Assembly: GCF_002078175.1 (NCBI RefSeq)
Contig: NZ_MWFK01000001.1
Coordinates: 2,046,001-2,110,000 of the forward strand
Source of the DNA: Streptomyces sp. M41(2017)
GTDB taxonomy: Bacteria > Actinomycetota > Actinomycetes > Streptomycetales > Streptomycetaceae
Direction: 5' to 3'
DNA: 64,000 nucleotides
Shown: positions 54,663 to 64,000 of the stretch, in pieces
How the letters are laid out: the number at the start of each line of letters is the position of its first letter
How positions within the stretch are numbered: position 1 is the stretch's first letter
Position numbers and translations under genes: made by a program
Notes under the pieces: model-generated
What the model was told of the DNA's origin: nothing
Databases searched by the model: none
The model's input: the letters and a program-made list of their open reading frames with translations, nothing else

Positions 54663-55751
54663 TTACGCGTCGTCGGAGCCGTCGTCCATAAGGCTCTTCT
54701 GAAGGACTGGGCCCTCGCCAGGAGCGAAGGAGCCGAGGATGCGTTCAAGGTCTTCCATCGAAGCGAACTCGACGGTGATCTTGCCCTTCTTCTGCCCCAG
54801 GTCGACCTTCACCCGCGTCTCGAAACGGTCCGACAGACGCGTCGCCAGCTCGCTCAGCGCAGGAGAGACCCGACCGCCGGCCCGCGGACCCTTGGCTCGC
54901 TGAGCCGACTGCGGACGCGACCCCATGAGGGTGACGATCTCCTCCACGGCTCGCACCGAGAGTCCCTCGGCCACGATGCGGTGGGCCAGGCGGTCCTGCT
55001 CCTCCGAGTCGTCGACAGAGAGCAGCGCGCGGGCGTGACCGGCGGAGAGCACCCCGGCGGCGACGCGACGCTGAACGGACGGCGAGAGCTTCAGGAGACG
55101 CAGCGTGTTGGAGACCTGCGGACGCGAACGTCCGATCCGGTCGGCCAGCTGGTCGTGCGTGCAGTTGAAGTCCTTGAGCAACTGGTCGTAGGCGGCTGCC
55201 TCTTCCAGCGGGTTCAGCTGGGCACGGTGGAGGTTCTCCAGCAGTGCGTCCAGGAGGAGCTTCTCGTCGTCCGTGGCGCGGACGATCGCGGGGATGGCCT
55301 CGAGCCCCGCCTCGCGACAGGCCCGGAAGCGCCGCTCACCCATGATGAGCTCGAAGCGCGACGGACCGACCTGCCGGACGACGACGGGCTGGAGGAGTCC
55401 GACCTCCTTGATGGAGGTGACGAGCTCGGACAGGGCGTCCTCGTCGAAGACCTCACGCGGCTGACGCGGGTTGGGGGTGATGAAGTCCAGGGGCAGCTCG
55501 GCGAAGTGAGCACCGACCGGCGCCTGCAGCTCATCCGGCGACCCGCTCGCAGACGGCTCCTCGGTTTCATGTGAAACAGGCGCCAGCGTCGTCACCTTGG
55601 CCGCCGCCACCCCACGCTCCGCGGTGAGGACGGGACCGGAAGCCGACGTCGTGGACGCCCCGCTCGCCGAACCGCCTACACGCTCACCTGTAGGAGCCGC
55701 GGGGATCAAGGCACCAAGACCCCGTCCCAGCCCCCTTCGTCGCTCGCTCAC
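54663..55751 (-). CDS. parB: Chromosome partitioning protein ParB
   Basis: A 362-residue DNA-binding CTPase that loads on parS sites and spreads. It starts with the ParA-contact segment [16 protein letters not shown]. The N-domain has [18 protein letters not shown], and the CTP-binding block [20 protein letters not shown] with [14 protein letters not shown]. The helix-turn-helix is [20 protein letters not shown], and the C-terminal dimer domain follows. The GTG at 55751 overlaps the parA stop by four bases. A degenerate parS inside the gene encodes V-S-H-E-T at residues 59-63, in the variable linker. The operon ends at a strong hairpin. Confidence 0.96.
   Translation of the reverse strand: MSERRRGLGRGLGALIPAAPTGERVGGSASGASTTSASGPVLTAERGVAAAKVTTLAPVSHETEEPSASGSPDELQAPVGAHFAELPLDFITPNPRQPREVFDEDALSELVTSIKEVGLLQPVVVRQVGPSRFELIMGERRFRACREAGLEAIPAIVRATDDEKLLLDALLENLHRAQLNPLEEAAAYDQLLKDFNCTHDQLADRIGRSRPQVSNTLRLLKLSPSVQRRVAAGVLSAGHARALLSVDDSEEQDRLAHRIVAEGLSVRAVEEIVTLMGSRPQSAQRAKGPRAGGRVSPALSELATRLSDRFETRVKVDLGQKKGKITVEFASMEDLERILGSFAPGEGPVLQKSLMDDGSDDA
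55564..55577. other. Degenerate parS within parB
   Basis: GTTTCATGTGAAAC, one mismatch to parS (same variant as in the thiC leader), in frame on the minus strand as V-S-H-E-T. Confidence 0.6.
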
Positions 55752-56821
55752 TGGATCCCCTCCGCCGTGTTCCGATCGTTCTGTGCGCCCACGTGGGCAT
55801 GTTGTGCGTCGTACGACACTCCGGCTCCGCGGAGAGCGATCTCTCGGGCCGCTTCCAGGTACGAGAGAGCACCGCTCGAACCCGGATCGTAGGTCAGGAC
55901 CGTCTGCCCGTAGCTCGGGGCCTCGGAGATGCGCACCGACCGCGGGATGCTCGTCCGCAGCACCTCTTCGCCGAAGTGGCTGCGCACCTCGTCCGCGACC
56001 TGGGACGCCAGACGCGTCCGGCCGTCGTACATGGTGAGCAGAATCGTCGAGACGTGGAGGTTGGGGTTGAGATGCCCGCGCACCAGGTCGACGTTGCGCA
56101 GGAGCTGTCCCAGACCTTCCAGTGCGTAGTACTCGCACTGGATGGGGATGAGGACCTCGGCGCCGGCGACGAGCGCGTTGACGGTCAGCAGGCCGAGTGA
56201 CGGCGGGCAGTCGATGAGGATGTAGTCCAGCGGCTGCTCGTACGCCAGGATCGCTCGCTCGAGCCGGCTCTCGCGGGCCACCAGCGACACCAGCTCGATC
56301 TCCGCACCGGCGAGATCGATCGTCGCGGGAGCGCAGAAGAGACCCTCGACATCGGGGACCGCCTGAACGACTTCGGAGAGCGGCTTGCTGTCGATCAGCA
56401 CGTCGTAGATCGATGGGACCTCGGCGTGGTGGTCGATGCCCAGCGCGGTGGAGGCATTGCCCTGCGGGTCGAGGTCGATCACCAGGACACGGCCACCGTG
56501 CAGGGCCAGGGAGGCGGCAAGGTTGACCGTGGTCGTGGTCTTACCCACCCCACCCTTCTGGTTGGCGACCACCATGACTCGGGTCTGCTCGGGCCGTGGC
56601 AGGCCCTCACCGGCGCGACCTAGCGCCTCCACAGCCAGTTGGGCAGCACGACCGATGGGAGTGTCGTCCATAGGGGGCGGTGTTTCACGTGAAACATCCT
56701 CCCCCATCGACTCGGTACGGGGACCGGGGACCGGATCGGTCATCGGTCCCGCGATGTTGGCGTCGGACCGCAAGGATTCACTCTCCTCGACTTCAGGCTC
56801 GCAATGAACAGAGCCTCCCAT
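55748..56821 (-). CDS. parA: Chromosome partitioning ATPase ParA
   Basis: A 357-residue Walker ATPase that positions ParB-parS complexes. The deviant Walker A is [20 protein letters not shown] (about 89), the switch II region is [16 protein letters not shown], and [10 protein letters not shown] is present. In Streptomyces ParA assembles along sporogenic hyphae. The start is uncertain: ATG at 56821 is used; a TTG at 56773 follows GAGGAGAG and an ATG at 56743 is also possible. The frame runs back to 56995 across a parS. A perfect parS (56682-56695) is read in frame as V-S-R-E-T before the ATPase domain. Confidence 0.93.
   Translation of the reverse strand: MGGSVHCEPEVEESESLRSDANIAGPMTDPVPGPRTESMGEDVSRETPPPMDDTPIGRAAQLAVEALGRAGEGLPRPEQTRVMVVANQKGGVGKTTTTVNLAASLALHGGRVLVIDLDPQGNASTALGIDHHAEVPSIYDVLIDSKPLSEVVQAVPDVEGLFCAPATIDLAGAEIELVSLVARESRLERAILAYEQPLDYILIDCPPSLGLLTVNALVAGAEVLIPIQCEYYALEGLGQLLRNVDLVRGHLNPNLHVSTILLTMYDGRTRLASQVADEVRSHFGEEVLRTSIPRSVRISEAPSYGQTVLTYDPGSSGALSYLEAAREIALRGAGVSYDAQHAHVGAQNDRNTAEGIQ
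56682..56695. other. parS site within parA
   Basis: Perfect GTTTCACGTGAAAC, in frame in the N-terminal extension of ParA as V-S-R-E-T. Confidence 0.92.
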
Positions 56822-56978
56822 GCGATCGGGGTCGTGAACCAGCGAGGCCCGTTGTTCTGTGGAGAAATCCACCTCTGTGGACAACCCCGCACCCTCTCCG
56901 AGTGAACCGAGAGGCTTTCGGTCGCGAGGTTCGGCCGCAGCGCGGCCACGACTGATGATGCCGTGCAACAGTGAGCGA

Positions 56979-56992
56979 CGTTTCACGTGAAA
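56979..56992. other. parS site upstream of parA
   Basis: Perfect parS in the parA leader or promoter region, 158 bases before the ATG at 56821. ParB bound here could affect parAB transcription. Confidence 0.92.
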
Positions 56993-57127
56993 CACGATGC
57001 CCAGCCGCTCGGGTCATCGCGGCGCGACACTCCGAGATGCGTGGGTTTGGCTGCTTGTGTGGAGTACGGCCCACTCTGAAGGCCGTCCTGTGGGAGTGAC
57101 AAAGAACTCCTCGCCCGGAACAGCAGA

Positions 57128-57160
57128 ACTCCCGGCTCCCTTCGACAGGGAACCGGGAGT
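57128..57160 (-). terminator. Terminator after rsmG
   Basis: ACTCCCGGCTCCC / GGGAACCGGGAGT with one mismatch, 24 bases past the rsmG stop, separating it from parAB. Confidence 0.72.
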
Positions 57161-57183
57161 CGCGATGTTCATACCGCCGGGCG

Positions 57184-57900
57184 TCAGCGGCGACGACGCG
57201 TTCGGCCCGTCCTGGCCGCCTTCGCTCGCTTGGCCGCGAAACGCACACCGCCGGGGCTCTCCCCCACCTCGACGCGCACGACGGTGGACAGCGGGTCCAC
57301 GACCCCCTCACCCACATGCAAGACGGAGGTCTCCACCGCACCGAGCTTGCTGAGCGCCGTGGAGGCGGCTTTCAGCTCCTCCTCGGCGGTGTCCCCCTTG
57401 AGGGCGAGCATCTCGCCGTACGGGCGCAGCAGCGGGATGCCCCAGCCGGCGAGGCGGTCGAGCGGGGCGACCGCCCGGGCCGTCACCACGTGCACCGGCT
57501 GAAGCGTGCCCATGACCTCCTCTGCGCGGCCGCGCACGACGGTCACATGGTCGAGGCCGAGGAGTTCCACGACCTCGGTGAGGAAGGTGGTCCGACGCAG
57601 CAGCGGCTCGAGCAGCGTGATCTTGAGGTCCTCACGGACGAGTGCCAGCGGGATACCGGGGAGCCCGGCACCGGAGCCGACATCGCACACGGTCACACCC
57701 TCGGGCACGACCTCGGAGAGCACTGCGCAGTTCAGCAGGTGCCGCTCCCACAGTCGGGGCACCTCGCGAGGGCCGATCAGCCCGCGCTGCACTCCCGCCT
57801 CGGCCAGCAGTTCCGCGTACCGGACCGCGTCAGCGAAGCGATCGCCGAATACCTCGCGCGCCTGCTCGGGCGCGGGGGGAAGCTCCGCTGCCTCCGTCAC
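57184..57900 (-). CDS. rsmG: 16S rRNA (guanine-N7) methyltransferase RsmG
   Basis: A 238-residue SAM-dependent methyltransferase (GidB) that methylates G527 of 16S rRNA; loss gives low-level streptomycin resistance and, in S. coelicolor, antibiotic overproduction. The SAM site is VCDVGSGAGLPGIPLALVRE, with RHLLNCAVLSE before it and VTARAVAPLDRLAGW after. The GTG at 57900 follows GGAAGGACGG, which excludes the longer frame. The C-terminus is a basic tail (KRAKAARTGRTRRRR). It lies between jag and parA with terminators on both sides. Confidence 0.95.
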   Translation of the reverse strand: MTEAAELPPAPEQAREVFGDRFADAVRYAELLAEAGVQRGLIGPREVPRLWERHLLNCAVLSEVVPEGVTVCDVGSGAGLPGIPLALVREDLKITLLEPLLRRTTFLTEVVELLGLDHVTVVRGRAEEVMGTLQPVHVVTARAVAPLDRLAGWGIPLLRPYGEMLALKGDTAEEELKAASTALSKLGAVETSVLHVGEGVVDPLSTVVRVEVGESPGGVRFAAKRAKAARTGRTRRRR

Positions 57901-58054
57901 GGGGGACCGTCCTTCCGTACCGCTTGAGCGCTCTGGGCGCTGATCACCAGGACTACCAGGGACTGACAGCTGTCGAGGACCGCAGGTGCGGGTACCGCGG
58001 CCGGCGTTCCGTGTCGGGGACCACAGCTGCAAGGGACTACCAGGCTGACAAAGT

Positions 58055-58085
58055 TCGGCCCCGTCTGCGCAACAGACGGGGCCGA
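58055..58085 (-). terminator. Hairpin between jag and rsmG
   Basis: TCGGCCCCGTCTG / CAGACGGGGCCGA, 13 pairs with a 5-base loop, 17 bases past the jag stop. It separates the rpmH-jag operon from rsmG. Confidence 0.82.
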
Positions 58086-58102
58086 GGGAGCGTACGTACC
58101 GA

Positions 58103-58612
58103 TCAGGCGGGGAGCACGACGACGAAGCGCTGCGGCTCCTCGCCCTCGGACTCGCTGCGCAGGCCCGCGGCCTTGACCGCGTCGTGCACCACCTTGCGCT
58201 CGAAGGGGGTCATCGGGTCCATCTTGACCGGCTCGCCGGAGCTCTTGACCTCGGCGGCGGCCTTGGCTCCCAGCTCGGAGAGCTCCTCACGCTTCTGGGC
58301 GCGGAAGCCGGCGATGTCGAGCATCAGCCTGCTGCGGTCCCCGGTCTCCCGGTGCACGGCCAGGCGCGTGAGCTCCTGGAGTGCTTCCAGCACCTCGCCG
58401 TCGCGGCCGACCAGCTTCTGCAGGTCGCGGCCGCCCGAATCGCTGATGATCGAGACAGCGGCGCGGTCGGCCTCGACGTCCATGTCGATGTCGCCGTCGA
58501 GGTCGGCGATGTCGAGCAGACCTTCGAGGTAGTCCGCCGCGATCTCGCCTTCCTGCTCCAGGCGGGTCAGGGTGTCGCCCTCAGCGGCGGCGGAGGTGGT
58601 GCCTTCCGTCAC
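58103..58612 (-). CDS. jag: Jag / KhpB-type RNA-binding protein
   Basis: A 169-residue protein. A KH-like domain (DLQKLVGRDGEVLEALQELT) is followed by R3H (PMTPFERKVVHDAV, the RXXXH motif). The N-terminal acidic stretch (LDIADLDGDIDMDVE) includes the Jag-type region. Such proteins bind RNA with KhpA and influence cell elongation; the function in Streptomyces is not settled. The GTG at 58612 follows AAGGAG by about 9 bases and lies 15 bases after the yidC stop. Confidence 0.92.
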   Translation of the reverse strand: MTEGTTSAAAEGDTLTRLEQEGEIAADYLEGLLDIADLDGDIDMDVEADRAAVSIISDSGGRDLQKLVGRDGEVLEALQELTRLAVHRETGDRSRLMLDIAGFRAQKREELSELGAKAAAEVKSSGEPVKMDPMTPFERKVVHDAVKAAGLRSESEGEEPQRFVVVLPA

Positions 58613-58627
58613 GGGATGGACTCCTTC

Positions 58628-59902
58628 TTACTTCTTGGACGGGGACTTGGGCCGCTGTGGGCCCTTGCGCTGTCCGGACTGGGCCTTGCTGCGGGTACCG
58701 GCGGCGGGCTTGGCCGCGGAGGGCTTGGTGTCCTGTGGCTCGTCGGACTTGCTCAACGAGGTCTTCGGCTCGGACTCGTCCGCAGGCTTGGCCCCGCCGG
58801 CGGTCACGGCCGACTGCCGCTGCGACTTGGACTGCCGCTTGGGCTGCTGACGCTTGGGAGTGGCCGGAGCCGTCGTCGTGGTGCCGTCCTCCGCCTCGAT
58901 GACCGTCGCGGCGTCGCCCTTCGTCACGACCCCGTCGGGCTGGGCCACGAGACCCGCCTTCGTGAGGCTGTTGATGAACTTGCGCTCGAACTCGTTGCGG
59001 TCGCGGCCCTTGGAGACGATGGCCTTGACGATGGCCTTCTCGCTGCGCCGGCGCGTCTTGCCGTGGCTGGTCACGTGCTTCTGCAGGCGCTCCAGGTAGG
59101 CGGCCTGAGCCTTCGAGCCCGGGGTCGGGTTGTTGCGGATGACGTACATCTGCTGACCCATGGTCCACACGTTGGTGGTCAGCCAGTAGACGAGGACACC
59201 GACCGGGAAGTTGATGCCGAAGACGGCGAACATGACCGGGAAGACGTACATCAGCATCTTCTGCTGCTGCATGAAGGGCGTCTTCACCGTGGTGTCGACG
59301 TTCTTCGTCATCAGCTGACGCTGGGTGTAGAACTGCGAACCCGACATCAGCACGATCATGATCGCGGTGACGACTCGGACATCCGTGATCGTGGCACCGA
59401 GCGCAGCGACCTTGTCGGCGCTGTCCGTGAACTTCGCGGCGAGCGGGGCACCGAAGATATGGGCCTGACGAGCGCTGGCCAGCAGCTGATCGTCGATGAC
59501 GCCGATCGTCTTGCCCGTCGCGATGCCGTTGAGCACGTGGTACAGGGCGAAGAAGAACGGCGACTGGGCCAGGATGGGAAGGCACGAGGAGAGCGGGTTG
59601 GTACCCGACTCCTTGTACAGCTTCATCATCTCTTCGGACTGGCGCTGCTTGTCGTTCTTGTAGCGCTCCTGGATCTTCTTCATCTCGGGCTGCAGCGTCT
59701 GCATGGCCCGAGTGGCCTTGATCTGCTTCACGAAGAGCGGGATCAGGCAGATACGGATCAAAATCACCAGGGACACGATGGACAAGCCCCAGGCCCAGCC
59801 CGTGTCGGGGCCGAAGATCTGCCCGTACACGGAGTGGAACTGGACGATGACCCAGGAAACGGGTGTCGTGATGAAGCTGAAAAGACTGGCAATCGTGTCC
59901 AC
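58628..59902 (-). CDS. yidC: Membrane protein insertase YidC
   Basis: A 424-residue OxaI/YidC insertase. It has one N-terminal helix after a short start ([20 protein letters not shown]), then the conserved core with helices near [20 protein letters not shown], with the groove arginine in SLVILIRI, and [20 protein letters not shown]. The C-terminal roughly 145 residues are a basic, low-complexity tail that can contact the ribosome. It inserts proteins with or without SecYEG. The GTG start is 3 bases after the yidD stop. Confidence 0.95.
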   Translation of the reverse strand: MDTIASLFSFITTPVSWVIVQFHSVYGQIFGPDTGWAWGLSIVSLVILIRICLIPLFVKQIKATRAMQTLQPEMKKIQERYKNDKQRQSEEMMKLYKESGTNPLSSCLPILAQSPFFFALYHVLNGIATGKTIGVIDDQLLASARQAHIFGAPLAAKFTDSADKVAALGATITDVRVVTAIMIVLMSGSQFYTQRQLMTKNVDTTVKTPFMQQQKMLMYVFPVMFAVFGINFPVGVLVYWLTTNVWTMGQQMYVIRNNPTPGSKAQAAYLERLQKHVTSHGKTRRRSEKAIVKAIVSKGRDRNEFERKFINSLTKAGLVAQPDGVVTKGDAATVIEAEDGTTTTAPATPKRQQPKRQSKSQRQSAVTAGGAKPADESEPKTSLSKSDEPQDTKPSAAKPAAGTRSKAQSGQRKGPQRPKSPSKK

Positions 59903-59905
59903 TAA

Positions 59906-60259
59906 TCAGGCTCCTTGAGCATGGGACGGGGTCTCGGCGGCCGGGCTCGGGGCAGTGGTCTCCCCGGTGGCCGGTTCGGCGGCGGAGTTCCCGCCCTTGC
60001 GTGCACGCCATGCGTTACGCAGCAATTCGTGCCACCGCGGACGCTTGCGTTGCGGAACATGGTCCACACCGCCCAGCGACCACGGATTGCACCGCAGGAT
60101 GCGCCAGGCGGTCAGTGCCGTGCCCTTGATCGCACCGTGCCGGTCGATGGCTGTGTAGCCGTAGTGGGAGCACGACGGGTAGTACTTGCAGACCGGCCCG
60201 AGCAACGGGCTGATCGTCCACTGATAGATCTTGATCAGAGCAAGCAGTGGGTACTTCAT
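59906..60259 (-). CDS. yidD: YidD membrane-insertion efficiency factor
   Basis: A 117-residue small protein with the family block [20 protein letters not shown] and [15 protein letters not shown], then [20 protein letters not shown]. It associates with the inner membrane and helps YidC-dependent insertion in E. coli. The ATG overlaps the rnpA stop by four bases. The last 35 residues are an Ala/Pro/Glu-rich tail. Confidence 0.93.
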   Translation of the reverse strand: MKYPLLALIKIYQWTISPLLGPVCKYYPSCSHYGYTAIDRHGAIKGTALTAWRILRCNPWSLGGVDHVPQRKRPRWHELLRNAWRARKGGNSAAEPATGETTAPSPAAETPSHAQGA

Positions 60260-60627
60260 CGCGCGCCCCCTCCCAGTAGCCGCTCGATGGCGGCGTCCAG
60301 GTCTCGGGCCAGCTGTTCATGGTCGGCGTCACCCGCACCGGGCAGCGCTCGTACGACTACCAGGCTACCGGGGGGCAGCAGGGCGACTCGGTCACGCATC
60401 AGATGGCGAAGCCTGCGCTTCACCTTGTTGCGTACGACCGCTCCGCCCACGGCTTTGCTCACGACGAAACCCGCACGCGTCGGGGGAGCGCTCTCCCCAG
60501 GCGCGTGCGGGTCCGGTGCACCGCTACGAAGGTGGACGACGAGGAGCGGGCGTCCGGCCCGGCGTCCTCGACGTACCGCGGTCGCGAAGTCCTCGCGCCG
60601 CCTCAGCCGATGCTCGGTAGGCAGCAC
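60256..60627 (-). CDS. rnpA: Ribonuclease P protein component
   Basis: A 123-residue protein cofactor of RNase P, which matures tRNA 5' ends. It has the N-terminal [20 protein letters not shown] and the basic RNR motif [22 protein letters not shown] start at 60627. It lies 21 bases downstream of rpmH and overlaps yidD (ATGA), the canonical operon order. Confidence 0.95.
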   Translation of the reverse strand: MLPTEHRLRRREDFATAVRRGRRAGRPLLVVHLRSGAPDPHAPGESAPPTRAGFVVSKAVGGAVVRNKVKRRLRHLMRDRVALLPPGSLVVVRALPGAGDADHEQLARDLDAAIERLLGGGAR

Positions 60628-60648
60628 GAGATCATGACCTGTAAGTAA

Positions 60649-60786
60649 TCAGGCGGACAGGCTGGCGCGACCCTTGCCACGGCGGTTCGCGAGAATCGCG
60701 CGGCCGGCACGGGTGCGCATCCGCAGGCGGAAGCCGTGGGTCTTGGCGCGACGACGGTTGTTCGGCTGGAAGGTGCGCTTGCTCAC
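60649..60786 (-). CDS. rpmH: Ribosomal protein bL34
   Basis: A 45-residue basic protein of the 50S subunit. Translation from the GTG at 60786 begins [20 protein letters not shown] and ends [11 protein letters not shown], a full match to bL34. It is the first gene of the rpmH-rnpA-yidD-yidC-jag operon and is divergent from dnaA, as in most bacteria. Confidence 0.97.
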   Translation of the reverse strand: MSKRTFQPNNRRRAKTHGFRLRMRTRAGRAILANRRGKGRASLSA

Positions 60787-61179
60787 TCGGGGGCTCCAGA
60801 AAGAATCGGTGGTGGCGGGGTGCCGTCCTGGCTGTCACCGTGCGCCCACGAGGAAACTCGTATTACGCCCGAGTGCACCGCTTCCCGATCGCTCTTCGCG
60901 ATCTGTGCCCATCGGAGGCAGGCGGCAGCAGCCATCGACAACTCGACCTGGTTACGGTACGCGCGGCTACGCCATCCGGTCAAACCAGTCCCTGGCAGGG
61001 GACACTATCCACAGGCTGGGGACAACAACTTGAACCGCACGGGTCGCCCTGACTACCGTGGCTGAACTCCGATTCGTTCCGTTCTCACCGCCCCAGCGGT
61101 TTTGTTCCTCCGCCCCGCCTGATTTTCCAACCCGTTCCCAGAACCACACGTTCGTGGGACCCGTGAGAGAGCGTGCCCT
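60787..61179. other. Divergent region rpmH / dnaA
   Basis: 393 bases without a gene, holding promoters for rpmH (minus) and dnaA (plus), and two face-to-face DnaA boxes at 61005-61025. Confidence 0.7.
61005..61025. promoter_or_regulatory. DnaA-box pair before dnaA
   Basis: CTATCCACA (61005-61013) and TGGGGACAA (61017-61025, reverse of TTGTCCCCA), 3 bases apart and facing each other. Probably a DnaA autoregulatory site, as described for Streptomyces dnaA. Confidence 0.65.
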
Positions 61180-63255
61180 GTGGCTGACGTACCTGCCGAT
61201 CTTGCCGCAGTGTGGCCACGAGTACTGGAACAACTCCTCGGTGAGGGCCGCGGGCAGGGCGTCGAGGTCAAGGACGAGCACTGGATCAAGCGCTGCCAGC
61301 CCCTGGCCCTGGTCGCGGACACGGCTCTGCTCGCCGTCCCGAACGAGTTTGCGAAGGGCGTCCTGGAAGGCCGCCTCGCGCCGATCGTCAGCGAGACGCT
61401 GAGCCGTGAGTGCGGCCGCCCGATCCGGATCGCGATCACCGTCGACGACTCGGCCGGCGAGCCGCCCCCCACTCCTGCCGCTCCTCGCTACGAGGAGTCG
61501 GAGCACTCGGCCGGACAGGGCCGCGACGCGTACGAGAGCCAGGGACGCGAAGAGCGCGGCCCGTACGACAACGGTCAGGCACGCGAGGAACGCGGCCCCT
61601 ACGAGGGCGGCCCCGTTCGTGACGACCGGAAGTCCTACGAGGGACAGCGCGACGATCGCGGCGCCTACGACGGCCAGAGCCGTGACGACCGCGGCGGTTA
61701 CGAGGGCGGCCAGGACCGCGACGACCGCAGCCCGTACGAGCCGCAGGGACGCGAGGAGCGCAACCCGTACGAGCCCCAGCGCCGCGACGGATACGAGGGG
61801 TACGGCCGCCACCGCGCCGACGACCACCGCGGCGGCCGTTCCGAGCCGCTGCCCGGAGCTCCCGGCGACCAGCTGCCGACCGCGCGTCCCGCGTACCCGG
61901 ACTACCAGCGCCCCGCGCCGGGTGCCTGGCCGCGCCACTCCCAGGACGACTACGGCTGGCAGCAGCAGCGCCTCGGATTCCCGGACCGCGACCCGTACGC
62001 CTCGCCCCAGCAGGACTACCGTCCGCAGTCGATGGACCGCTCGCCCTACGAGCAGCAGCGCCAGGACTACGACCAGGCGCGCTCGGACTACGACCAGCGC
62101 CCGGACCGCCGCGACCTCCAGGACCCCTCCGGCAACGGACAGGTGCGCAGGGGCGGGCCCTCGAGCGGTGCTCCCGGACCGAAGGCGGCGCAGCCCGCGC
62201 CAGCGTCGGGTCCGGGCGAGCCCACCGCGCGACTGAACCCGAAGTACCTCTTCGACACGTTCGTGATCGGCGCCTCGAACCGCTTCGCGCACGCCGCCGC
62301 GGTGGCCGTCGCCGAGGCGCCGGCGAAGGCGTACAACCCCCTCTTCATCTATGGAGAGTCGGGTCTCGGCAAGACGCACCTGCTGCACGCGATCGGGCAC
62401 TACGCGCGCAGCCTCTACCCGGGTACGCGGGTGCGGTACGTGAGCTCGGAGGAGTTCACCAACGAGTTCATCAACTCCATCCGCGACGGCAAGGGCGACA
62501 GCTTCCGCAAGCGGTACCGGGAGATGGACATCCTGCTCGTCGACGACATCCAGTTCCTCGCGGACAAGGAGTCGACGCAGGAGGAGTTCTTCCACACCTT
62601 CAACACGCTCCACAACGCGAACAAGCAGATCGTGCTCTCCAGCGACCGGCCGCCCAAGCAGCTGGTCACGCTGGAGGACCGCCTGCGGAACCGTTTCGAG
62701 TGGGGTCTGATCACGGACGTCCAGCCGCCCGAGCTGGAGACCCGGATCGCCATCCTCCGCAAGAAGGCGGTGCAGGAGCAGCTCAACGCCCCGCCGGAGG
62801 TCCTGGAGTTCATCGCCTCGCGGATCTCGCGCAATATCCGCGAGCTTGAGGGGGCGTTGATCCGGGTGACGGCGTTCGCGTCGCTCAACCGGCAGCCGGT
62901 GGATCTCGGGCTGACCGAGATCGTCCTCAAGGACCTGATCCCCGGCGGCGAGGACTCGGCACCGGAGATCACGGCGACCGCGATCATGGCGGCGACCGCC
63001 GACTACTTCGGGCTCACGGTGGACGACCTGTGCGGTTCCTCGCGCAGCCGCGTCCTGGTGACGGCGCGCCAGATCGCCATGTACCTGTGCCGTGAGCTGA
63101 CCGATCTGTCGCTGCCGAAGATCGGGGCGCAGTTCGGCGGCCGCGACCACACGACCGTGATGCACGCGGACCGCAAGATCCGCGCGCTGATGGCGGAGCG
63201 CCGCTCCATCTACAACCAGGTCACCGAGCTCACGAACCGCATCAAGAACGGCTGA
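61180..63255 (+). CDS. dnaA: Chromosomal replication initiator DnaA
   Basis: A 691-residue initiator ATPase, longer than the roughly 470 residues of E. coli DnaA because of the Streptomyces-type domain II. Domain I is about 1-90. Domain II (about 95-345) carries seven near repeats of about 11 residues with RDDRGXYEG/REERXPYEP character at about 119-207, then Pro/Gln-rich sequence. AAA+ domain: Walker [10 protein letters not shown] (about 391), Walker [11 protein letters not shown]. Domain IV has the DNA-contact signature [15 protein letters not shown] (about 652). It opens with GTG at 61180 and a weak GAGAGAG site. oriC lies directly downstream. Confidence 0.97.
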   Translation: MADVPADLAAVWPRVLEQLLGEGRGQGVEVKDEHWIKRCQPLALVADTALLAVPNEFAKGVLEGRLAPIVSETLSRECGRPIRIAITVDDSAGEPPPTPAAPRYEESEHSAGQGRDAYESQGREERGPYDNGQAREERGPYEGGPVRDDRKSYEGQRDDRGAYDGQSRDDRGGYEGGQDRDDRSPYEPQGREERNPYEPQRRDGYEGYGRHRADDHRGGRSEPLPGAPGDQLPTARPAYPDYQRPAPGAWPRHSQDDYGWQQQRLGFPDRDPYASPQQDYRPQSMDRSPYEQQRQDYDQARSDYDQRPDRRDLQDPSGNGQVRRGGPSSGAPGPKAAQPAPASGPGEPTARLNPKYLFDTFVIGASNRFAHAAAVAVAEAPAKAYNPLFIYGESGLGKTHLLHAIGHYARSLYPGTRVRYVSSEEFTNEFINSIRDGKGDSFRKRYREMDILLVDDIQFLADKESTQEEFFHTFNTLHNANKQIVLSSDRPPKQLVTLEDRLRNRFEWGLITDVQPPELETRIAILRKKAVQEQLNAPPEVLEFIASRISRNIRELEGALIRVTAFASLNRQPVDLGLTEIVLKDLIPGGEDSAPEITATAIMAATADYFGLTVDDLCGSSRSRVLVTARQIAMYLCRELTDLSLPKIGAQFGGRDHTTVMHADRKIRALMAERRSIYNQVTELTNRIKNG

Positions 63256-64000
63256 CACAGCCGGCCGCAGCACAGCCTGTCGAGGGCGCCCCGGAACACA
63301 CCGTCCCGGGGCGCCCTTCGTCGTTCCCGGAGGCTCCGCGGGCGCGGGCGTCGGCTCGGTCACCCGAGAGACAGCGCTCCTCAGCACACCTCCCGGGACC
63401 TGCGGCGCCCCCGTACGAGGGACGCAGAGCCCTTGCCCAGTGGACGCGCGCCTTCCCGGAAGTGCTCTGGACGCGTCCTGCGAGCGCCCGGAAACGCGTT
63501 CCGACGCCTTCTGACGGCCTTTTCGAGGGCTCGGACCGCGCTGTCACCGCTACCGGCCCGACACCTGCTGTTCGAATCCGGGCGGGGTTACGGCCACCCT
63601 CCACAGATTGGGCGACTTTCTGGCGTCCACATCCTGGGGACCGGGAAGTTGTCCAGATCGTGTCCACAGGACAGTCTGTTGAAAGACCATCAGACCAGGT
63701 CAACCGCCTGTGGATTCGTGGACGAAGATTCTCCACAGGCTGTGGACGAAGAAAAGATCCACAGGGTGTGGACCGAGTTGTCCACGGGCGGCCCACAGGC
63801 AGGAGCCCGTTGTCCCCAGCGATCTCCAGCTTCTCCACACCACTGTCCACTGTTCGGCAACGCGACGCGCGATCTCACCGGGTCGAGTGAAAGGCGTCAC
63901 ACCAAGGTGCCTGATTGGGCTGTGGGGAACGGGGGTAAAGCTGGGGACGGCGCTGGGGAGAAGTGGCCTCAGGCTGTGCATCGAGTGTGCAGAACTTTTC
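63256..64000. other. oriC, dnaA-proximal part (cut by the window end)
   Basis: Non-coding region after dnaA carrying at least a dozen DnaA-box sequences in both orientations: for example GCGTCCACA (63623), GTGTCCACA (63660), TGTGGATTC (63709, reverse), TTCTCCACA (63729 and 63831), TGTGGACGA (63741, reverse), AGATCCACA (63755), TGTGGACCG (63767, reverse), TTGTCCACG (63778), TTGTCCCCA (63810) and CTGTCCACT (63843). This is the dnaA-dnaN interval that is oriC in Streptomyces; dnaN is outside the window. Confidence 0.92.
63283..63317 (+). terminator. Terminator after dnaA
   Basis: AGGGCGCCCCGG / CCGGGGCGCCCT, 12 pairs, 27 bases past the stop, isolating dnaA from oriC. Confidence 0.75.

Noticed and set aside
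56822..56995. ParA start at a GTG within the parS at 56979-56992 (peptide beginning M-F-H-V-K-R)
   Set aside because: No ribosome site, and M-F-H-V-K is what parS reads in that frame wherever it occurs; the conserved ParA domain begins much later.

Overview
The window is about 64 kb of GC-rich (roughly 70%) actinobacterial chromosome from the origin side of a Streptomyces genome. Four things support this: the gene order dnaA-rpmH-rnpA-yidD-yidC-jag-rsmG-parA-parB, the sporulation genes ssgA and ssgR, the sigM-rsmA-trxBA block, and many copies of the Streptomyces parS sequence GTTTCACGTGAAAC. The order matches what I recall of the S. coelicolor region from SCO3879 (dnaA) to SCO3944 (hisC), read in reverse. 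No prophage, insertion sequence, CRISPR array, tRNA or rRNA was found; everything looks like core chromosome.

Layout. 1-9.8 kb: start of a histidinol-phosphate aminotransferase gene, a LacI regulator, a calcineurin-like phosphoesterase, a two-helix membrane protein, a TerD-vWA protein, a LysR regulator, DUF1801 and VOC proteins, and thiC behind a TPP riboswitch. 9.8-24 kb: a YibE/F membrane protein, ssgA and its activator ssgR, small membrane and cupin proteins, a holin-like protein, ptpA and a PLP enzyme in one operon, a LysR regulator, a Nudix hydrolase, a flavohemoprotein-like protein with a long disordered N-terminus, a roughly 1 kb non-coding stretch, a GlcG/HbpS-like protein, an MFS exporter divergent from a MarR regulator, and an acetyltransferase. 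24-35 kb: a serine hydrolase, dnaB, a MATE exporter, the rpsF-ssb-rpsR-rplI operon, then cell-wall genes (femX, an alanine-racemase-like enzyme, a polytopic glycosyltransferase). 35-52 kb: a class A PBP, PadR and ino1, an MFS protein, an LppU-like protein, pcnA, and the run DUF6049-like, murJ, pseudokinase, sigM, rsmA. 52-64 kb: trxB-trxA, an acetyltransferase, parB-parA, rsmG, jag, yidC, yidD, rnpA, rpmH, dnaA and the dnaA-proximal part of oriC, cut by the window end.

How it works together. The right third holds the replication, segregation and membrane-insertion core: DnaA and oriC, ParA and ParB with their centromere sites, YidC/Jag/YidD and RNase P protein. The middle is rich in envelope functions, with murJ plus its pseudokinase, a PBP, FemX and a glycosyltransferase. 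The left third mixes differentiation, thiamine synthesis and stress genes.

The most interesting signal is how the parS sites sit in the genome. I count twelve perfect 14-mers and four degenerate copies. Several lie at the centre of 32-48 bp perfect palindromes, or abut or overlap hairpin terminators between genes. One degenerate copy forms the tip of an optional stem in the thiC TPP riboswitch. Three are read in frame as V-S-R/H-E-T in parA, parB and rsmA. A second notable signal is a compact cluster of DnaA boxes between dnaB and the MATE gene, about 37 kb from oriC.
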